DNA of 64,000 bases, taken from assembly GCA_009746045.1 (NCBI GenBank), contig RPFO01000065.1, positions 8,846,042 through 8,910,041 of the forward strand. Reading direction: 5' to 3'. Both the position numbers and the translations under genes were made by a program. A model generated the notes under the pieces. It worked only from the letters and a program-made list of their open reading frames with translations. It made no database searches and was not told where the DNA came from. This DNA is from Mesostigma viride. Lineage: Eukaryota > Streptophyta > Mesostigmatophyceae > Mesostigmatales > Mesostigmataceae. Shown here piece by piece: positions 11,774-22,800 of the stretch. Within the stretch, counting starts at the first letter, position 1. Every line of letters begins with the position of its first letter.

Positions 11774-12885
11774 GTGTACGCTTGATTCTGCCCGTTATTG
11801 GCCCCGCCGGATAAATCCCTCTTGGTCAGGTGGTTGACTTAATGCCTGATGTAATTGCCAACAACTGCTTATGCCATCAATCCTAAAATACCGAGAGTTG
11901 GCAGGATTCTCGCTGTCTGCCTCCTGTTTTCCTCGCCCACATGCCCGTCTTCAGTCTCAACTCCCGCCATGGCGACTACGGCGAGCAACAAAACTTCTTT
12001 GGCGAAAGACACCGTATCCTGAACGCTGGCGATACATGCTGCTACAAAGAGTCACATCGGATACGGCATTCTGAACGACGAACTAAGTCAAGTTGGTGTC
12101 CCAACCTAGTTTTAAGAATGCTAGTAGCCACTGAAATTGAAGTATTTCAGTCAGGCAAAGTTGGGACTTCACGCTTGCGAAGTAATTGCCAAAAGCCATG
12201 CGGAACCGCAGGCAAATTGCCGAACGCCGTGCCAAGAATTGCCAGTTTGTTTGGGCACCCAACGGCCAACACGTGGCTGGTATGTAAGCCCTTGGTTCCT
12301 CGTGCCACCATGGCATTTGCGTGGCTGCTCGCCTGGTTGCCTGCAGTGATTGCCAGCGTAAATTACGTACCGTTTATCGTGCCCTTTGTGACAGGGGGCA
12401 TTTAAGCTGCCCGCATTTCTGTTTGCACAACGTGCTACGATTCGTACTTCATGCGCAGTGGCCCAATCCTGGAACTTGTTGCTTCGCCGTCGTCGACGCT
12501 GCATGCGTTAGTGGATGGTTTGCTGCATAAGCCCGCTGGCTTGTCACAAAACATTGACTGCGGGTTGAGATTCTGGGGAAATTTGAGGGATACTTGCCTC
12601 GCCCGCTAAGCAAACTTTCAGTGCCATTAACGGTGGTAGCGTGTTGCCCTGGCGTTCCTGCGGTTGGACTTGGAGCAAGGACCGCATGTATATCGCTGTC
12701 GTAATATAAGCTGCCCTTCGGTTGCCCGATAAACGTCACATGGGCAATTTCAGAGTTTGTGGTAAACCCCACCTCTTGACTTTCTTGTTTACGATTTGAT
12801 AAGTTTCTCTTTTCACGCCGGCGTAAAGGCACGCGCGTGCAAAGCTGTTTGCGGGAATTACAACGTCGCTGCAGTTGTCAAGAAC
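11774..12885. promoter_or_regulatory. Divergent intergenic region between RBM45-like and RLF-like genes
   Basis: This 1.1-kb stretch separates two genes that are transcribed away from each other, so it probably holds both promoters. The motif attgcc followed by A or G recurs at about 11854, 12184, 12216, 12238 and 12348. No convincing exon was found in it, and the small open frames overlap on both strands without recognisable domains. Confidence 0.45.
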
Positions 12886-13419
12886 ATGGATCCCCCAGGT
12901 GGCACGACAGGCATGTCGGACGCAGCAGAAAGTATCACAATTAGCGCGGCCGTCATGCCCCCGCCACCCCGGAGGCAGGTTGCCCCGGCAGGTGCTTCGG
13001 GAGGCTGCAACAACTCGACAGTCCCGCCCTCCTCTCGGCACGTGTCGAAAGAAGACGAAGGAGCGGGAGCTCGGGAGAAAGTCGAGCTAAAGCCGGGCTA
13101 CAGCCAAGTGTCCTGGATGCGACTGGCCGACTCCGGGGCCGACCTGCGTGGCCCCCATGCCCCTCGTTCCAGCCGCATGCCCAAGATCACGATGGAGGAG
13201 CTCAAGAAGCATAACAAGAAGGACGATGCGTGGATGGCATTGAAGGGGCATGTGTACAACATCACGCCATACCTGGACTACCACCCAGGGGGCGTGCCAA
13301 AGCTCATGTCAGGGGCGGGCAAGGATGGCACCAGCCTGTTTGCAAAGTACCACCCGTGGGTCAACTATCAAGCGCTTCTGGGCAAGTGCCTTGTCGGCAT
13401 TCTTGACACGGACTCCTAA
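12886..13419 (+). CDS. RLF-like: RLF-like cytochrome b5 domain protein
   Basis: A single open frame of 177 codons in this window. A Pro-rich, variable N-terminus is followed by GYSQVSWMRL near residues 70-79, which matches the conserved GYSQxDWxxL segment ahead of the b5 domain in plant RLF (Reduced Lateral root Formation) proteins. The b5 fold follows: MEELKKHNKKDDAWMALKGH, VYNITPYLDYHPGG, then FAKYHPWVNY. The two heme-ligand histidines are about residues 133 (HPGG) and 156 (KYHPW). The C-terminus GKCLVGILDTDS also fits RLF and animal NCB5OR. No transmembrane anchor or reductase domain is seen, so it is a soluble heme protein expected to pass electrons to an unknown acceptor. The ATG at 12886 is chosen because upstream in-frame sequence looks like leader; an upstream exon is possible. 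Confidence 0.9.
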   Translation: MDPPGGTTGMSDAAESITISAAVMPPPPRRQVAPAGASGGCNNSTVPPSSRHVSKEDEGAGAREKVELKPGYSQVSWMRLADSGADLRGPHAPRSSRMPKITMEELKKHNKKDDAWMALKGHVYNITPYLDYHPGGVPKLMSGAGKDGTSLFAKYHPWVNYQALLGKCLVGILDTDS

Positions 13420-13887
13420 AGCGCAGAATGATCACCAACCGCTTCGTAAAGACCAGGGGCATTAACCTTGGTCTGTAACTTTCGTCGCCATTCTCGACAC
13501 TGACGCTTGAGGACTTGTGTGTGACGTCTTCAGGATGTCGACTCGTGAATAGATTATTTAATCAATATAAATGCATGCAGTCACATAGGGGAAATGTGGA
13601 GCACTTTAAAGTCCTTTCAATTCTTGCATGGCTCGTGAGGACTTGCCTAAGATCTTCACGATGTCAACTCGTGAAGCCTAAGCCATAGCCGGATTCGTGA
13701 GGGCGACCCCTCAATCCCCTCTAGATCTAGATGTACGACGTAGTTCTGTTAGGGCCCATTTCGTCATGGCATCATCTCCACAAGATCGACGTGTATATCA
13801 ATCTTCAACATGTAAATCCCTGCTCAGACAGTACTATCGAAGGGACAATTTGGTCACCATGATGTCGGGTCAATCAATTCATAAGTT
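13420..13887. other. Intergenic, no gene seen; short direct repeat
   Basis: Contains a second version of the gene end (frame VAILDTDA-stop near 13485-13511). It also has two diverged copies of a roughly 45-bp block (gaggacttg ... gatgtc-actcgtgaa) near 13512 and 13638. No coding region is supported. Confidence 0.5.
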
Positions 13888-15514
13888 ACTTAGTCACTAA
13901 TTAATTAATTAATTAAACACGTGCTCCCGTTGGGGAGTCACGGAGCACCGAAGTGCTTTTAATCCCTGTGTGTGCACAACAGGAGAAAGGGCATAGACCC
14001 CCATTCTCCTTCATGCCAAAGGCATGCCACAGCTGCACTCGGACACGCTAAACTGTGTACGTAAACGATCCGGCAATCTGTGGGTGCAATAAGACCCATA
14101 TGTGATCAGCATGGCATAACAAGGAGCGTGGGCGAGTAATCTGATCATAGTCAGGACGTAGCATGGCTGTACAAGGACTAAGCTAAGGCTATGGCTGGTT
14201 GTGTACCGTGCGTTAGCGGTGCACGTGACTAGGTATATGTTGGCACAGCTAGGCAAACATTCTAAGCATGGCTGCCATAGCGGCAGTGACTACCAATGGA
14301 TACAAGCTATAGGGCTATTATGCAAGCTATTCTAGCCCGCTAGCTGGGGGCGTCCACATCTTGTGGTTGATCATCAGGCCCCCGCCCCTCCAGTACACCT
14401 TGGGCTTCTGGGGCCGGTCCTGCTTGTGGCGGAGGTATTCCGGCCACAGGTCGCGTCGCTGCTGCTGCTGAGCGGGCCGGGGTCAGGTCGTCGTCCAGCG
14501 TCCAGGTGAGGTCGTGCAACCGCTTGCGACGAGAGAGGAACCGCTGCTTGTCCTCACGGGAGGGGAAGGTGAGCAGGACTGGTGGGGGAGCCGCCTTGTC
14601 CCGTGAGTGGGGAAGGCGGTGGCACCCATGCATGCACGCAGTTCTACCTCACCTACCAGGCCCATGAGGGTAAGGAGCTGGTCCTTGAGCTCGTCGGCAA
14701 GGGTGGTCGACGTCTCACCTGGCTTCTAGCTGGGGAAAACGACGCAGCACCACCCGGCAGTCGCGGCGGGCGCGGTCGCTGGCCTCCCGTGGTTGTGCCT
14801 GGCAAAGGTCTTCAAGCTCCTGGATTTTCGTAGCGATGGCGTCGGTGGTGGAGGCGGTCGCTGTCCGCAGCAGGTCCGCATAGGAGAGGGGCAGGAGGTC
14901 GCCAGCATCCTGCCGGGGTGGCTGGGATGCGACGGTGGCCGTCTGCTCCGCTATCTTTTGGACCTGTGAGACCAGGTCCTCGGTGTGGGCGGTGATGGCT
15001 TCAAGCTTAATTCTTCATGAGCACGCCGCACTTGCCCTCCACCTGCATGGTTAAGGCGAGAGACACTAGTGCAGCGTGTGTCTCAGCAGATGCCTGCGCC
15101 GCGGTGTGCAGCGCCGTGAACTGTGGTTGGAGCTTGTGGACGACCTTGGTTTCCACATTGGAGACCCGGGCCTCCACCGTGTTGAGCGTCGTGTTTAGCG
15201 AGGTCGATCGATCAGCTTCTCGGCCAACGGCCAGGTCACGTGATCCTCCAGCTCTGCTCGGAGGTCATCATCCTTGCAGAGGGAGGGAGCCGATGTGGCT
15301 GCCGGCTGCGCACTGGCTGGGCTGGGTATACGTAGCGGAGCTTTGCGTTGATGCCCATAAGACTTGGCCGGAGGGAGCTGCCGCAGGATAGATCGAGGTG
15401 GTGGTGGAGAGCGCTCTGGCTTGGCGAGGAACCCCTCCAGGTCGGCGGCAAGGATGGGCCCACCGGGCCCTTGGAAGGAGCTTGTGTTCTTGTGCTAAGA
15501 AATGCACTTAGTTA
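13888..15514 (-). mobile_element. Family A ORF1-only retroelement, decayed copy
   Basis: A minus-oriented element of about 1.6 kb between imperfect 9-bp target duplications (acttagtca at 13888-13896; acttagtta at 15506-15514). The 3' end at the left is a (TTAA)n tail, then the family A terminus (gtgctcccgttggggagtca). The ORF1 region runs from about 14340 (C-terminus, with WTLDDDLTPA and the coiled-coil region) to 15500. The frame is broken by many 4- and 8-bp insertions, such as AGCT near 14728, an 8-bp TGCA repeat near 14640 and an 8-bp GATC repeat near 15203. The N-terminal part differs from the copy at 25.5 kb, so it belongs to another subfamily. Confidence 0.82.
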
Positions 15515-15806
15515 TACTAGATACCCTTGTATACGACATCTGATGGTGTATGTGACCGAGCTAATCTATACCGGTCTATCTAATTATCTACTTCTCATTA
15601 GCATTCTACACTAGGTCGGGGGCATCTGGATCGCCCTGCATGAGTGGCCCACGTTGCATCCAGCGCGGTGGAGGGCATGAGGCCGGCACGCCTTACCCGC
15701 CAGCTAGCCCTGGGGGCGCGCATTGGCCAGCCTTGATGCTACCCACACGCGTATACATACTTACGTATGCCACACCAAGTGCTTTGTCGTGCATCTTCCT
15801 CCATGA

Positions 15807-16045
15807 TGAACTAACTAATCAATAAGCACGTGACTGCGTCATGTGAGTGCCAATACAAGAAAATGAACCTCTAATCCTATACACAATTACGAGATCAGGA
15901 GCTAGGGACCGCGCCCTAGCTTCTCTCAGTGCCCGAAGTGGGCGGCAGGCCACAGAGCGCTCTCCCCGCGTCACCTGGGTGCGGCCGCAACAGTACAGGG
16001 GTGCAATACAAGAAGTAGGCGCTGAGCCGCTGATGCAAATAAGCT
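15807..16045 (-). mobile_element. Family B 3'-end fragment
   Basis: Starts with a degenerate tail and gcacgtgactgcgtca, then follows the reverse complement of the 3' UTR of the element at 45.4-47.3 kb (compare 47100-47265). It is a truncated, decayed copy. The preceding stretch 15515-15806 shows nothing recognisable. Confidence 0.65.
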
Positions 16046-16120
16046 GATGCTGTGAAGGCCTGAGGTGCGGTCAAGACCTAGGCCTCCATAAGCTAGATTA
16101 ATTCATTAATTAACTAACAT

Positions 16121-16215
16121 GTGCGTCTTTCCTCTCAGACAACTGACCCTAGCTAGTCCTTCCACGGCGTTGGATCGCCATGCGTCCAGGCATGCATCAT
16201 TAATTAGTTGTCTCA
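16121..16215. repeat. Dispersed repeat also found near 30265-30345
   Basis: Shares gcgtctttcctctcagac and ggatcgccatgcgtccagg with 30265-30345. This copy has extra ctag and catgcat insertions relative to the other. Its nature is unknown. Confidence 0.6.
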
Positions 16216-16224
16216 CTTAATGTA

Positions 16225-16860
16225 GAGCTAGGTAATCAGGTAGACTGGACGACGACCTGACCCGCGCTCAGCAGCAGCAGCGATGCGACCTGTGGCCGCG
16301 GCCGAATTAATTAATTAATTAATTAAACTCGTGCTCCCGGCCCTTGGGGAGTCACGGAGCACCGAAGTGCTTTTAATCCCTGTGTGTGCACAACACTGGG
16401 AAGAAAGGGCAGAGACCCCCATTCTCCTTCTGACATGCCACAATTAAGGCATGCCACAGCTGCAATCGGACTCGGTAAACGTTCCGGCAAGATCTGTGGG
16501 CCGAATACCTCCGGGCCACAAGCAAGATACCCAGAAGCCAATTAGGTCTACTGGAGAGGCGGGGACCTGCAATTATCAACCACAGCCATGCTACGTCCTA
16601 GCCATGATCAGATTACTTGCCCACGCTCCTTGTAATTTTGATATGCTCACATGGGTCTTATTGCACCCACAGAACTTGCAAGCCGGATCGTCTATCGTGT
16701 CCGATTGCTGCTGTGCATGGCATGCCTCAGGCATGAGGGAGAAAGGCCGGGGGTCTCTGCCCTTTCTTCCTGTTGTGCACACACACGGATTAAAAGCACT
16801 TCGGTGCTCCGGACATGACTCCCCAACGGGAGCACGAGTTTAAATAATTAATTAATTATG
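16225..16860 (+). mobile_element. Family A fragment, plus strand, split by a nested copy
   Basis: ORF1 C-terminal coding (LDDDLTRAQQQQR, then LWP) runs to about 16304 and resumes at about 16497. It continues into the family A 3' UTR and terminus (gcacttcggtgctcc ... cgggagcacgag), with an AATTAATT tail ending near 16858. The break is filled by a minus-strand family A 3' end. Confidence 0.7.
16305..16496 (-). mobile_element. Nested 5'-truncated family A 3' end
   Basis: A (TTAA)n tail followed by about 180 bp of the family A 3' terminus, inserted inside ORF1 of an older plus-strand copy. The bases on each side (ctgtggccg and ctgtgggccg) look like the target duplication. The extreme 5' truncation is typical of LINE-type integration. 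Confidence 0.65.
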
Positions 16861-17094
16861 AACCTTTGAAAGATGTGGACGGTGCCCGGCGCGGGCTAGA
16901 TTAGCCCTTGTAACCTTGGTAGTCATTGTCGCCATCGTAGCCACTGTTGTTGCAATTAAGAATGTAGTAACCATGTATGTATGCCTATCATACCTGCCGG
17001 GACACCTGCTGTCATGCACGTGCAACGCTACTAATTAATGCACGGTAGACAACCATCCATTTATAGCTTAGCAATTTCAGGGTAGAACGAGCCA

Positions 17095-17160
17095 TATTTA
17101 TTAATTAAGTAAGTAAGTAATTCAACTCGTGCTCCCGTTGGGGAATCACAGAGCATTATA
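17095..17160 (-). mobile_element. Tiny family A 3'-terminal fragment
   Basis: A degenerate TTAATTAAGTAAGTAAGTAA tail followed by ctcgtgctcccgttggggaatcac. Only the terminus is present. From 16861 to 17375 no coding sequence is recognised. Confidence 0.55.
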
Positions 17161-17375
17161 ACATAGCCATCACAGAGCATTATAACGTAGCCATGCACAT
17201 GTGCCTATAGCCGAACAAGTAGCCAAAGGGGGCATCATGCAGCCAGCTATAGATAGCTAGCGCTAGCTAGCCTAGCTATATGCATGCGTCTCACCTATGG
17301 CACTTCTTGCAGTTTGCTCACGTCTCGGCAATTAGTGCAATATGCAATATGCTCACACGGGACATATATATTGCA

Positions 17376-17671
17376 TATTCCGGGCGGAGCGGGCCAAGGT
17401 CCTGGCCTACGGCGACGTCGGGCACCATCGTGTGGTGCCCTTTGTCCTGGAGGAGTTTGGGGCCATGGGGCCCCTGACCTCCGCCTTCTTCAAGGAGTGT
17501 TGCCGGCTCCGGGAGGACCGGCTGGACCTGGAGGGCCAGCGGGCCCCATGGTCGGCGCGGACCTGGACGTCATATTGGCGTCAGCGCTTGTCGGTGGCGC
17601 TGACTCGGGCCATGGCTGACATCATGCTCCGCCGTACGCGGGCTGATTTTGCGGTGCAGCAGGGCTATTAG
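17376..17671 (+). pseudogene. LINE ORF2 C-terminal fragment (putative autonomous partner)
   Basis: An open frame ending at TAG 17669-17671 with RAERAKVLAYGD, VVPFVLEEFGAMGPLTSAFF and TWTSYWRQRLSVALTRAM. This pattern (VVPFV-EFG, then W-QR-SVAL near the end) is the usual C-terminal tail of L1-type LINE ORF2 proteins in green algae. The reverse-transcriptase and endonuclease domains are missing, so this is a 5'-truncated remnant. The shared 3' terminus that follows links it to the ORF1-only family A elements. Confidence 0.62.
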
Positions 17672-17990
17672 GTTCCTCCCGTTAGGCGTTTCCATTGGTC
17701 TTATCGTAGTATAGAGCTTTGACATGGCTCTGTATATAGGTTTATAGCTGGGCGTTTGCTTCGGTTTGAGTGATTTCACTCTGCTGTAAGTAATTATATT
17801 TTTAATATATATTGCACCCACCGGGGACGCCCCGGATCGTTTAGTTAGATGGGTCCGATTGAACACCCTGTGGCATTCATGAGGGTTCAAGGGAAGGGCC
17901 GGTCTCTCCCCCATACCCGTTGTGCACACTCAGAGATTAAAAGTGCTCACTTAGGTGCTCCATGACTCCCCAACGGGAGCACGTGTTTCA
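17672..17990 (+). mobile_element. 3' UTR and terminus of the LINE fragment
   Basis: The last 170 bp (about 17811-17984) align with the family A 3' end. Shared blocks in the same order are attgcacccac, cggatcgttta, tccgattg, ctgtggcat, gattaaaag, ggtgctcc and ccccaacgggagcacg. The upstream part of this UTR is unlike family A. Confidence 0.65.
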
Positions 17991-18000
17991 TTAGTTATTG

Positions 18001-18135
18001 ATCAGGTAGACGCCGTGGCCACGCAGGTCCCGGCCCGAGATCGCCGAGCGAACGTTCGGCCGGCCACTGGACACTGGTCGGTCATCACCGCCGGCCCAGC
18101 CCGCCGGTCAGGCGGCCAGGGATGCATGACCCGGG
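18001..18135 (+). pseudogene. Family B ORF1 fragment
   Basis: Matches the coiled-coil end of the 45.4-kb ORF1 (gtagacgccgtggccacgca; gagatcgccgagcgaacg), with inserted bases. No continuous reading frame remains. Confidence 0.6.
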
Positions 18136-18279
18136 GTCATTATAGGCTATATGGGCATCCATGGATGCATGGCTATGTTCTACCCTGCATTGGCATTGCA
18201 CTATGGGACATCTGACGTTGTCCATGCAGGTTGCATCACCCGAACATCCATGGGTGTGACTACATGGCTAGTCTAGCCC

Positions 18280-18825
18280 GTTAATAGGGGCCGGGCTTCC
18301 ACAGCTGCTTCATGCATTGACGATCAGGTCCCGCGGCGCCCCGCCAGAACACCTTGGGCTTCTAATTGGGGTCTTGCACTTGTGGCGGAGGTACTCCGGC
18401 CGGCCACAGGTCGGGTCGCTGCTGCTGCTGAGCGGGGATCAGGTCGTCGTCCAGCGTCCAGGAGAGGTCGTGCAGCTTCTTGCTGCACGAGAGGAACAGC
18501 CGCTTCTTATCCTCCCAATGTAACCCGGAAGGTACAAGCAGAACGTACTGGTGGGGTTGCCGCCTCAGTTGTCCCGTGAGTGGGGAAGGCGCGGTTCCCA
18601 CTCAGTTCTAATTTACCTACGTATACGAGTTCCAGTTGGGTATAAGGATCGAGCTTGCTTCTGAGCTCGGCCTCAAGAGATTTGGCCGTCTCCACTGCCT
18701 GCTTCTCGAAACGATGCATGCAGCACCACTCGGCTTTGGCGGCGTGCACGGTCCGTGTCCTCGCGCGCGAACGTCGTCTCGGAGTTGGGCTTCTGCATCT
18801 CCTGCAGCTTGGTAGCCATGTTATT
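18280..18825 (-). pseudogene. Decayed ORF1 fragment
   Basis: The minus strand preserves the ORF1 C-terminal region (LSWTLDDDLIPAQQQQ near 18440) and drifts from other copies above 18600. Insertions AATT near 18363 and CCGG near 18397 are visible against the 25.9-kb copy. It abuts the 234-bp repeat at 18826. Confidence 0.65.
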
Positions 18826-19059
18826 GGCTCGAAACACACGCCCTGATCAAGCATGCTGTTTCCGGCCCCACCGTCTAGGTCATCTAGTCGCTCCACACGT
18901 AAGCCAGCCATAATTTCAATGCACAAGGATACACATTTCCATCACCATTCATCTTCATCATCCTGAACGACTCGAAAACGCGGAAAAGATAACGGCAGGC
19001 TCGAGCTACCATGGTCCGGATTCTCCCGATTTCTGGCCTGCGCTGGTTGTCTCTTTGAT
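18826..19059. repeat. 234-bp repeat D, copy 1
   Basis: Appears identical base for base to 28791-29024, starting ggctcgaaacacacgccctg. Both copies sit within ORF1-derived sequence. Copy 1 keeps the left ORF1 flank (ending catgttatt) and copy 2 keeps the right flank (starting gttatggcatcc). This suggests one ancestral insertion that was later duplicated. Confidence 0.85.
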
Positions 19060-19243
19060 ATTAGATTGGTTGAATATAGTTCGTTTTCGGCTAGGAGGCG
19101 TGGCCTTTGCATGACGGGCAAGAGGATTTCAGCCGTGGGCAACCAAGCACACAATTGTCGTCGGGCTAGTCCGACGAGTGCGCACGTGAACCGGCACTCC
19201 CGGTCACACACGACACCATAGAGATAGTCAGCTGCACCGCCTC

Positions 19244-20296
19244 ATGTCGGCGAAACCCATGCATAGCTCCATCGGAATCGTTTCAGCGGCCGGCATTTCC
19301 TCTCCGCGTACGTTTCCTCAACCTCGTTTTCAGGATCATACTCATCGTTCCTGCATTTTCCTCTTCCACGCAGGTTGTGGCTTTTTTGAAAGCCACGAAT
19401 GTACCCGGGGATGGGACGCTTCGGCTGCCTCAATGCCTACACATTCAATACGATGTCCCCCTCTCACCTTCCTCCATCCTTCCGCTCACATTGCACTACG
19501 TGTCTGTGTTTTGTTCTTTTTCTTGTTCTCGTTTGTTTTGCTGTTCTTGTCCTTTTTCTTTTACTCTTACTGAGGGAGCTAGGCTGGGCTGCGCGCTGTG
19601 TGTGCACATCAGTCCGACGCCGCGCCTTGCGCACCCCGGTAATTCCCGCGCGAAATTTGACGAAATTCGGTGTGCCGTGCAATGTTGACTGAAATTCGGT
19701 GTGCACGGCTATGGTGACGCGAAAATTTATTGCGAGCTGATTACGCAACCATTTTGGACGTTATTTCGCTTGTTCGGACGGCAATTACATAAGGAAAATT
19801 ATCGTACATTAAAAAACCTGAAAAACAGTTTCTTTTTTTTCTGCAGCGAGGGCACGTGGGCAGCAGGCGGGCGTTTTGCACACCAACCGGCCCGACCCAT
19901 GTGTGTGCAAGGTAAAACACAGACAGGAAAAACATGCTCTCGTTGGTTATGGACACATTCTACCAGTTCCTAACATCATTTCAAAGAAACCCAGCGATGG
20001 ATTTCCCTTAATTTTGCGTTTCCGATTTTTACGCCCCTTCCGCGAAAAATTGAGAATTATAGGAGCGCTGACAGGGGCAACACTGCATGTCGTGCTTTTA
20101 ATCGCTTTTACGTCTTTTCTTGCAGCTATATGACTTACCTTGGGCGCAGCAACATCGCCCGGTGTTTATCCTGCGGGCGGGGCTTGCTGGCCCCGTCCGG
20201 AGTGTGCTCGGGGTGCGGGAAAAACCACAGCTACTGGTTTATAACGTCGACAACCCCCATTTTCTGGTCATTAACCGGCGTATTCTTGTTGTTTAA
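19244..20296 (+). CDS. Possible small multi-exon gene, function unknown
   Basis: The sequence changes to T-rich tracts ending in strong acceptors. Possible exons are 19244-19309 ([20 protein letters not shown], then GTACGT donor), one from about 19375 ([20 protein letters not shown]), 19847-19911 (acceptor ttttctgcag, donor AAG/GTAAAA) and 20126-20296 (acceptor tttcttgcag). In one frame the last exon ends [16 protein letters not shown]-stop. In another frame it reads CLSCGRG ... CSGCGK, a possible zinc ribbon. The frame cannot be decided by eye and no family is recognised. It may be a real gene or chance splice signals. Confidence 0.3.
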
Positions 20297-20595
20297 GCTT
20301 CCGGCGACGGGCGAAAAGAGCTCTTACCATGACGGCATGCTCTGGGGAGGCGTTCCGAGAAGGACTGGGGCGGGCAGGCAAATTTACACGCGACAGTGCC
20401 CGCACGTCGCCTGCGCACCCCGGCGTACAAGGGAAAGCGCAGTGTTTCCCTCCTGGACGGCCCATCGCTGCCTTTGCCGGGCGGCATGTTGGGGAGGCGG
20501 CTCCTTCTTCCTTTCTTACCGCCCGTTTCATAGTTCATACCCCGTGAGTTTCCCAACGGAGGCGTGTTAATGATGAGCGGCTGCATGCATGAATG
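20297..20595. other. No gene assigned
   Basis: Follows the possible terminal exon; frames here run on from shadows. Nothing recognisable. Confidence 0.4.
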
Positions 20596-21375
20596 AACGG
20601 GTGTATGAATGAGGGAGGGGAGGGAGGGAGGGAGGGAGGGAGGGAGGGAGGGAGGGAGGGAGGGAGGGAGGGAGGGAGGGAGGGAGGGAGGGAGGGAGGG
20701 AGGGAGGGAGGGAGGGAGGGAGGGAGGGAGGGAGGGAGGGAGGGAGGGAGGGAGGGAGGGAGGGAGGGAGGAGGGAGGGAGGGAGGGAGGAGGGAGGGAG
20801 GGAGGGAGGGAGGGAGGGAGGGAGGGAGGGAGGGAGGGAGGAGGGAGGGAGGGAGGGGAGGGAGGGAGGAGGGAGGGAGGGAGGGAGGGAGGGAGGGAGG
20901 GAGGGAGGGAGGAGGGAGGAGGAGGGAGGGAGGAGGAGGGAGGGAGGAGGAGGGAGGGAGGGAGGGAGGGAGGGAGGGAGGGAGGGAGGGAGGGAGGGAG
21001 GGAGGAGGGAGGGAGGGAGGGAGGGAGGGAGGGAGGGAGGGAGGGAGGGAGGGAGGGAGGGAGGGAGGGAGGAGGGAGGGAGGGAGGGAGGGAGGGAGGA
21101 GGGAGGGAGGGAGGGAGGGAGGGAGGGAGGGAGGGAGGGAGGGAGGAGGGAGGGAGGGAGGGAGGGAGGGAGGAGGGAGGGAGGGAGGGAGGGAGGGAGG
21201 GAGGGAGGGAGGGAGGGAGGGAGGAGGGAGGGAGGGAGGGAGGGAGGGAGGGAGGGAGGGAGGGAGGGAGGGAGGGAGGGAGGGAGGGAGGGAGGGAGGG
21301 AGGGAGGGAGGGAGGGAGGGAGGGAGGGAGGGAGGGAGGAGGGAGGAGGGAGGGAGGGAGGGAGGGAGGGAGGGT
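20596..21375. repeat. 780-bp (ggga)n array
   Basis: An almost pure tetranucleotide array with occasional 3-bp (gga) units. The antisense strand reads Leu-Pro-Pro-Ser repeats, which explains the very long apparent minus-strand proteins here. Confidence 0.98.
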
Positions 21376-21379
21376 ATGA

Positions 21380-21523
<144 letters not shown>

Positions 21524-21984
21524 TTACGTGTATGCATGGGTGGGTGGATACATGTGTACGTGTGTGTGTGTGTGTGTGGGTGGGTAAGGGATCGACGTGT
21601 GTGTGTGTGTATGTGTGTGTGTGTGCTTCTCTGCTTAGGCGTTGGAGCACACGCATGTACTGTAGGAAGGGGGTGATGAAAACCCAGACCAACTGTCGCA
21701 CCCACGGTCCCCTCCACCTTCACCAAGCGTAAGGCCAAGCGTGCCATGGGGTAGGGTAGCTGACGCAAGTCACCAACGTCAGGGTGCTCACCAGGCTGGT
21801 GGATGAGAAGGTGGGGGCAGGCCCCTGTCAGATGCAGAGAAGAAGAAAAGGAAAAGGATGCAGGGCCGTGAGAACGTGCCCCCGGGTGTGGCATTAGCCA
21901 CTATATAGCTAGCTAGCTGGCTAGAGCTTTGTTATTAATGCATTGTACTATAGGCATGTGCCCCCAAGTATGCCTTCCTGCATT

Positions 21985-22800
21985 GTAAATATGATGCATA
22001 ATGTAATGATGTGTTGTTTGGAACCTTCTGTACACCAAGGTGGAATGATTGCCATGAAACCCTTGGAAGAACATAGAAAGCTGCTTTTTCTGTGGTATTT
22101 ATGCTAGCATCTGTCACCAATTTGTTATCCAACCAGCCTGAAGCTTTGTGGGCAGGCTGCATGGGATGTGTTTCGAACATGTGCCAAGTTCCAGGTCCAA
22201 CTGAGTTCATTTGATGTCATTATATATGCACATGTGTGATGAAACCCTTGAAAAACATGAAAAACTGCATTTTTGTGGTATTTATGCTAGCATTTGTCAC
22301 CAGTTTGTCATCCAACCAGCCTGAAGCTTTGTGGGCAGGCTGCATGGGATGTGTTTCGAACATGTGCCAAGTCCCAGGTCCAACTGAGTTCATTTGATGT
22401 CATTATATATGCAAATGTGTGATGAAACCCTTGGAAAACCCTGAAAAACTGCATTTTTGTGGTGTTTATGCTAGCATCTGTCACCAATTTGTCATCCAAC
22501 CAGCCTGAAACTTTGTGGGCATGCTGCATGGGATGTGTTTAGAACATATGCAAAGTTCCACGCCCAACTGAGTTCATTTGGTGTCATTATATATGCATAT
22601 GTGTGATGAAACCCTTGGAAAACCCTGAAAAACTGCATTTTGGGGGTATTTATGCTAGCATCTGTCACCATTTTGTGATCCAACCAGCCTGAAACTTTGT
22701 GGGCATGCTGCATGGGATGTGTTTATAACATGTGCAAAGTTCCAGGCCCAACTGAGTTCATTTGATGTCATTATATACGCATACATGCCAGAAAGTGCTG
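21985..22800. repeat. Tandem satellite, about 184-bp period, 4-5 copies
   Basis: Blocks starting gatgaaacccttggaaaa recur at about 22054, 22238, 22420 and 22605 (periods 184, 182, 185). Each contains tatgctagcatctgtcacca, catccaaccagcctgaa and ttcatttgatgtcattatat. The array fades after 22800. From 22801 to 23409 no gene was found. Confidence 0.92.

Noticed and set aside
18507-18926. 139-aa minus-strand protein
   Set aside because: Chimera of repeat D and decayed ORF1, with no consistent frame among copies.
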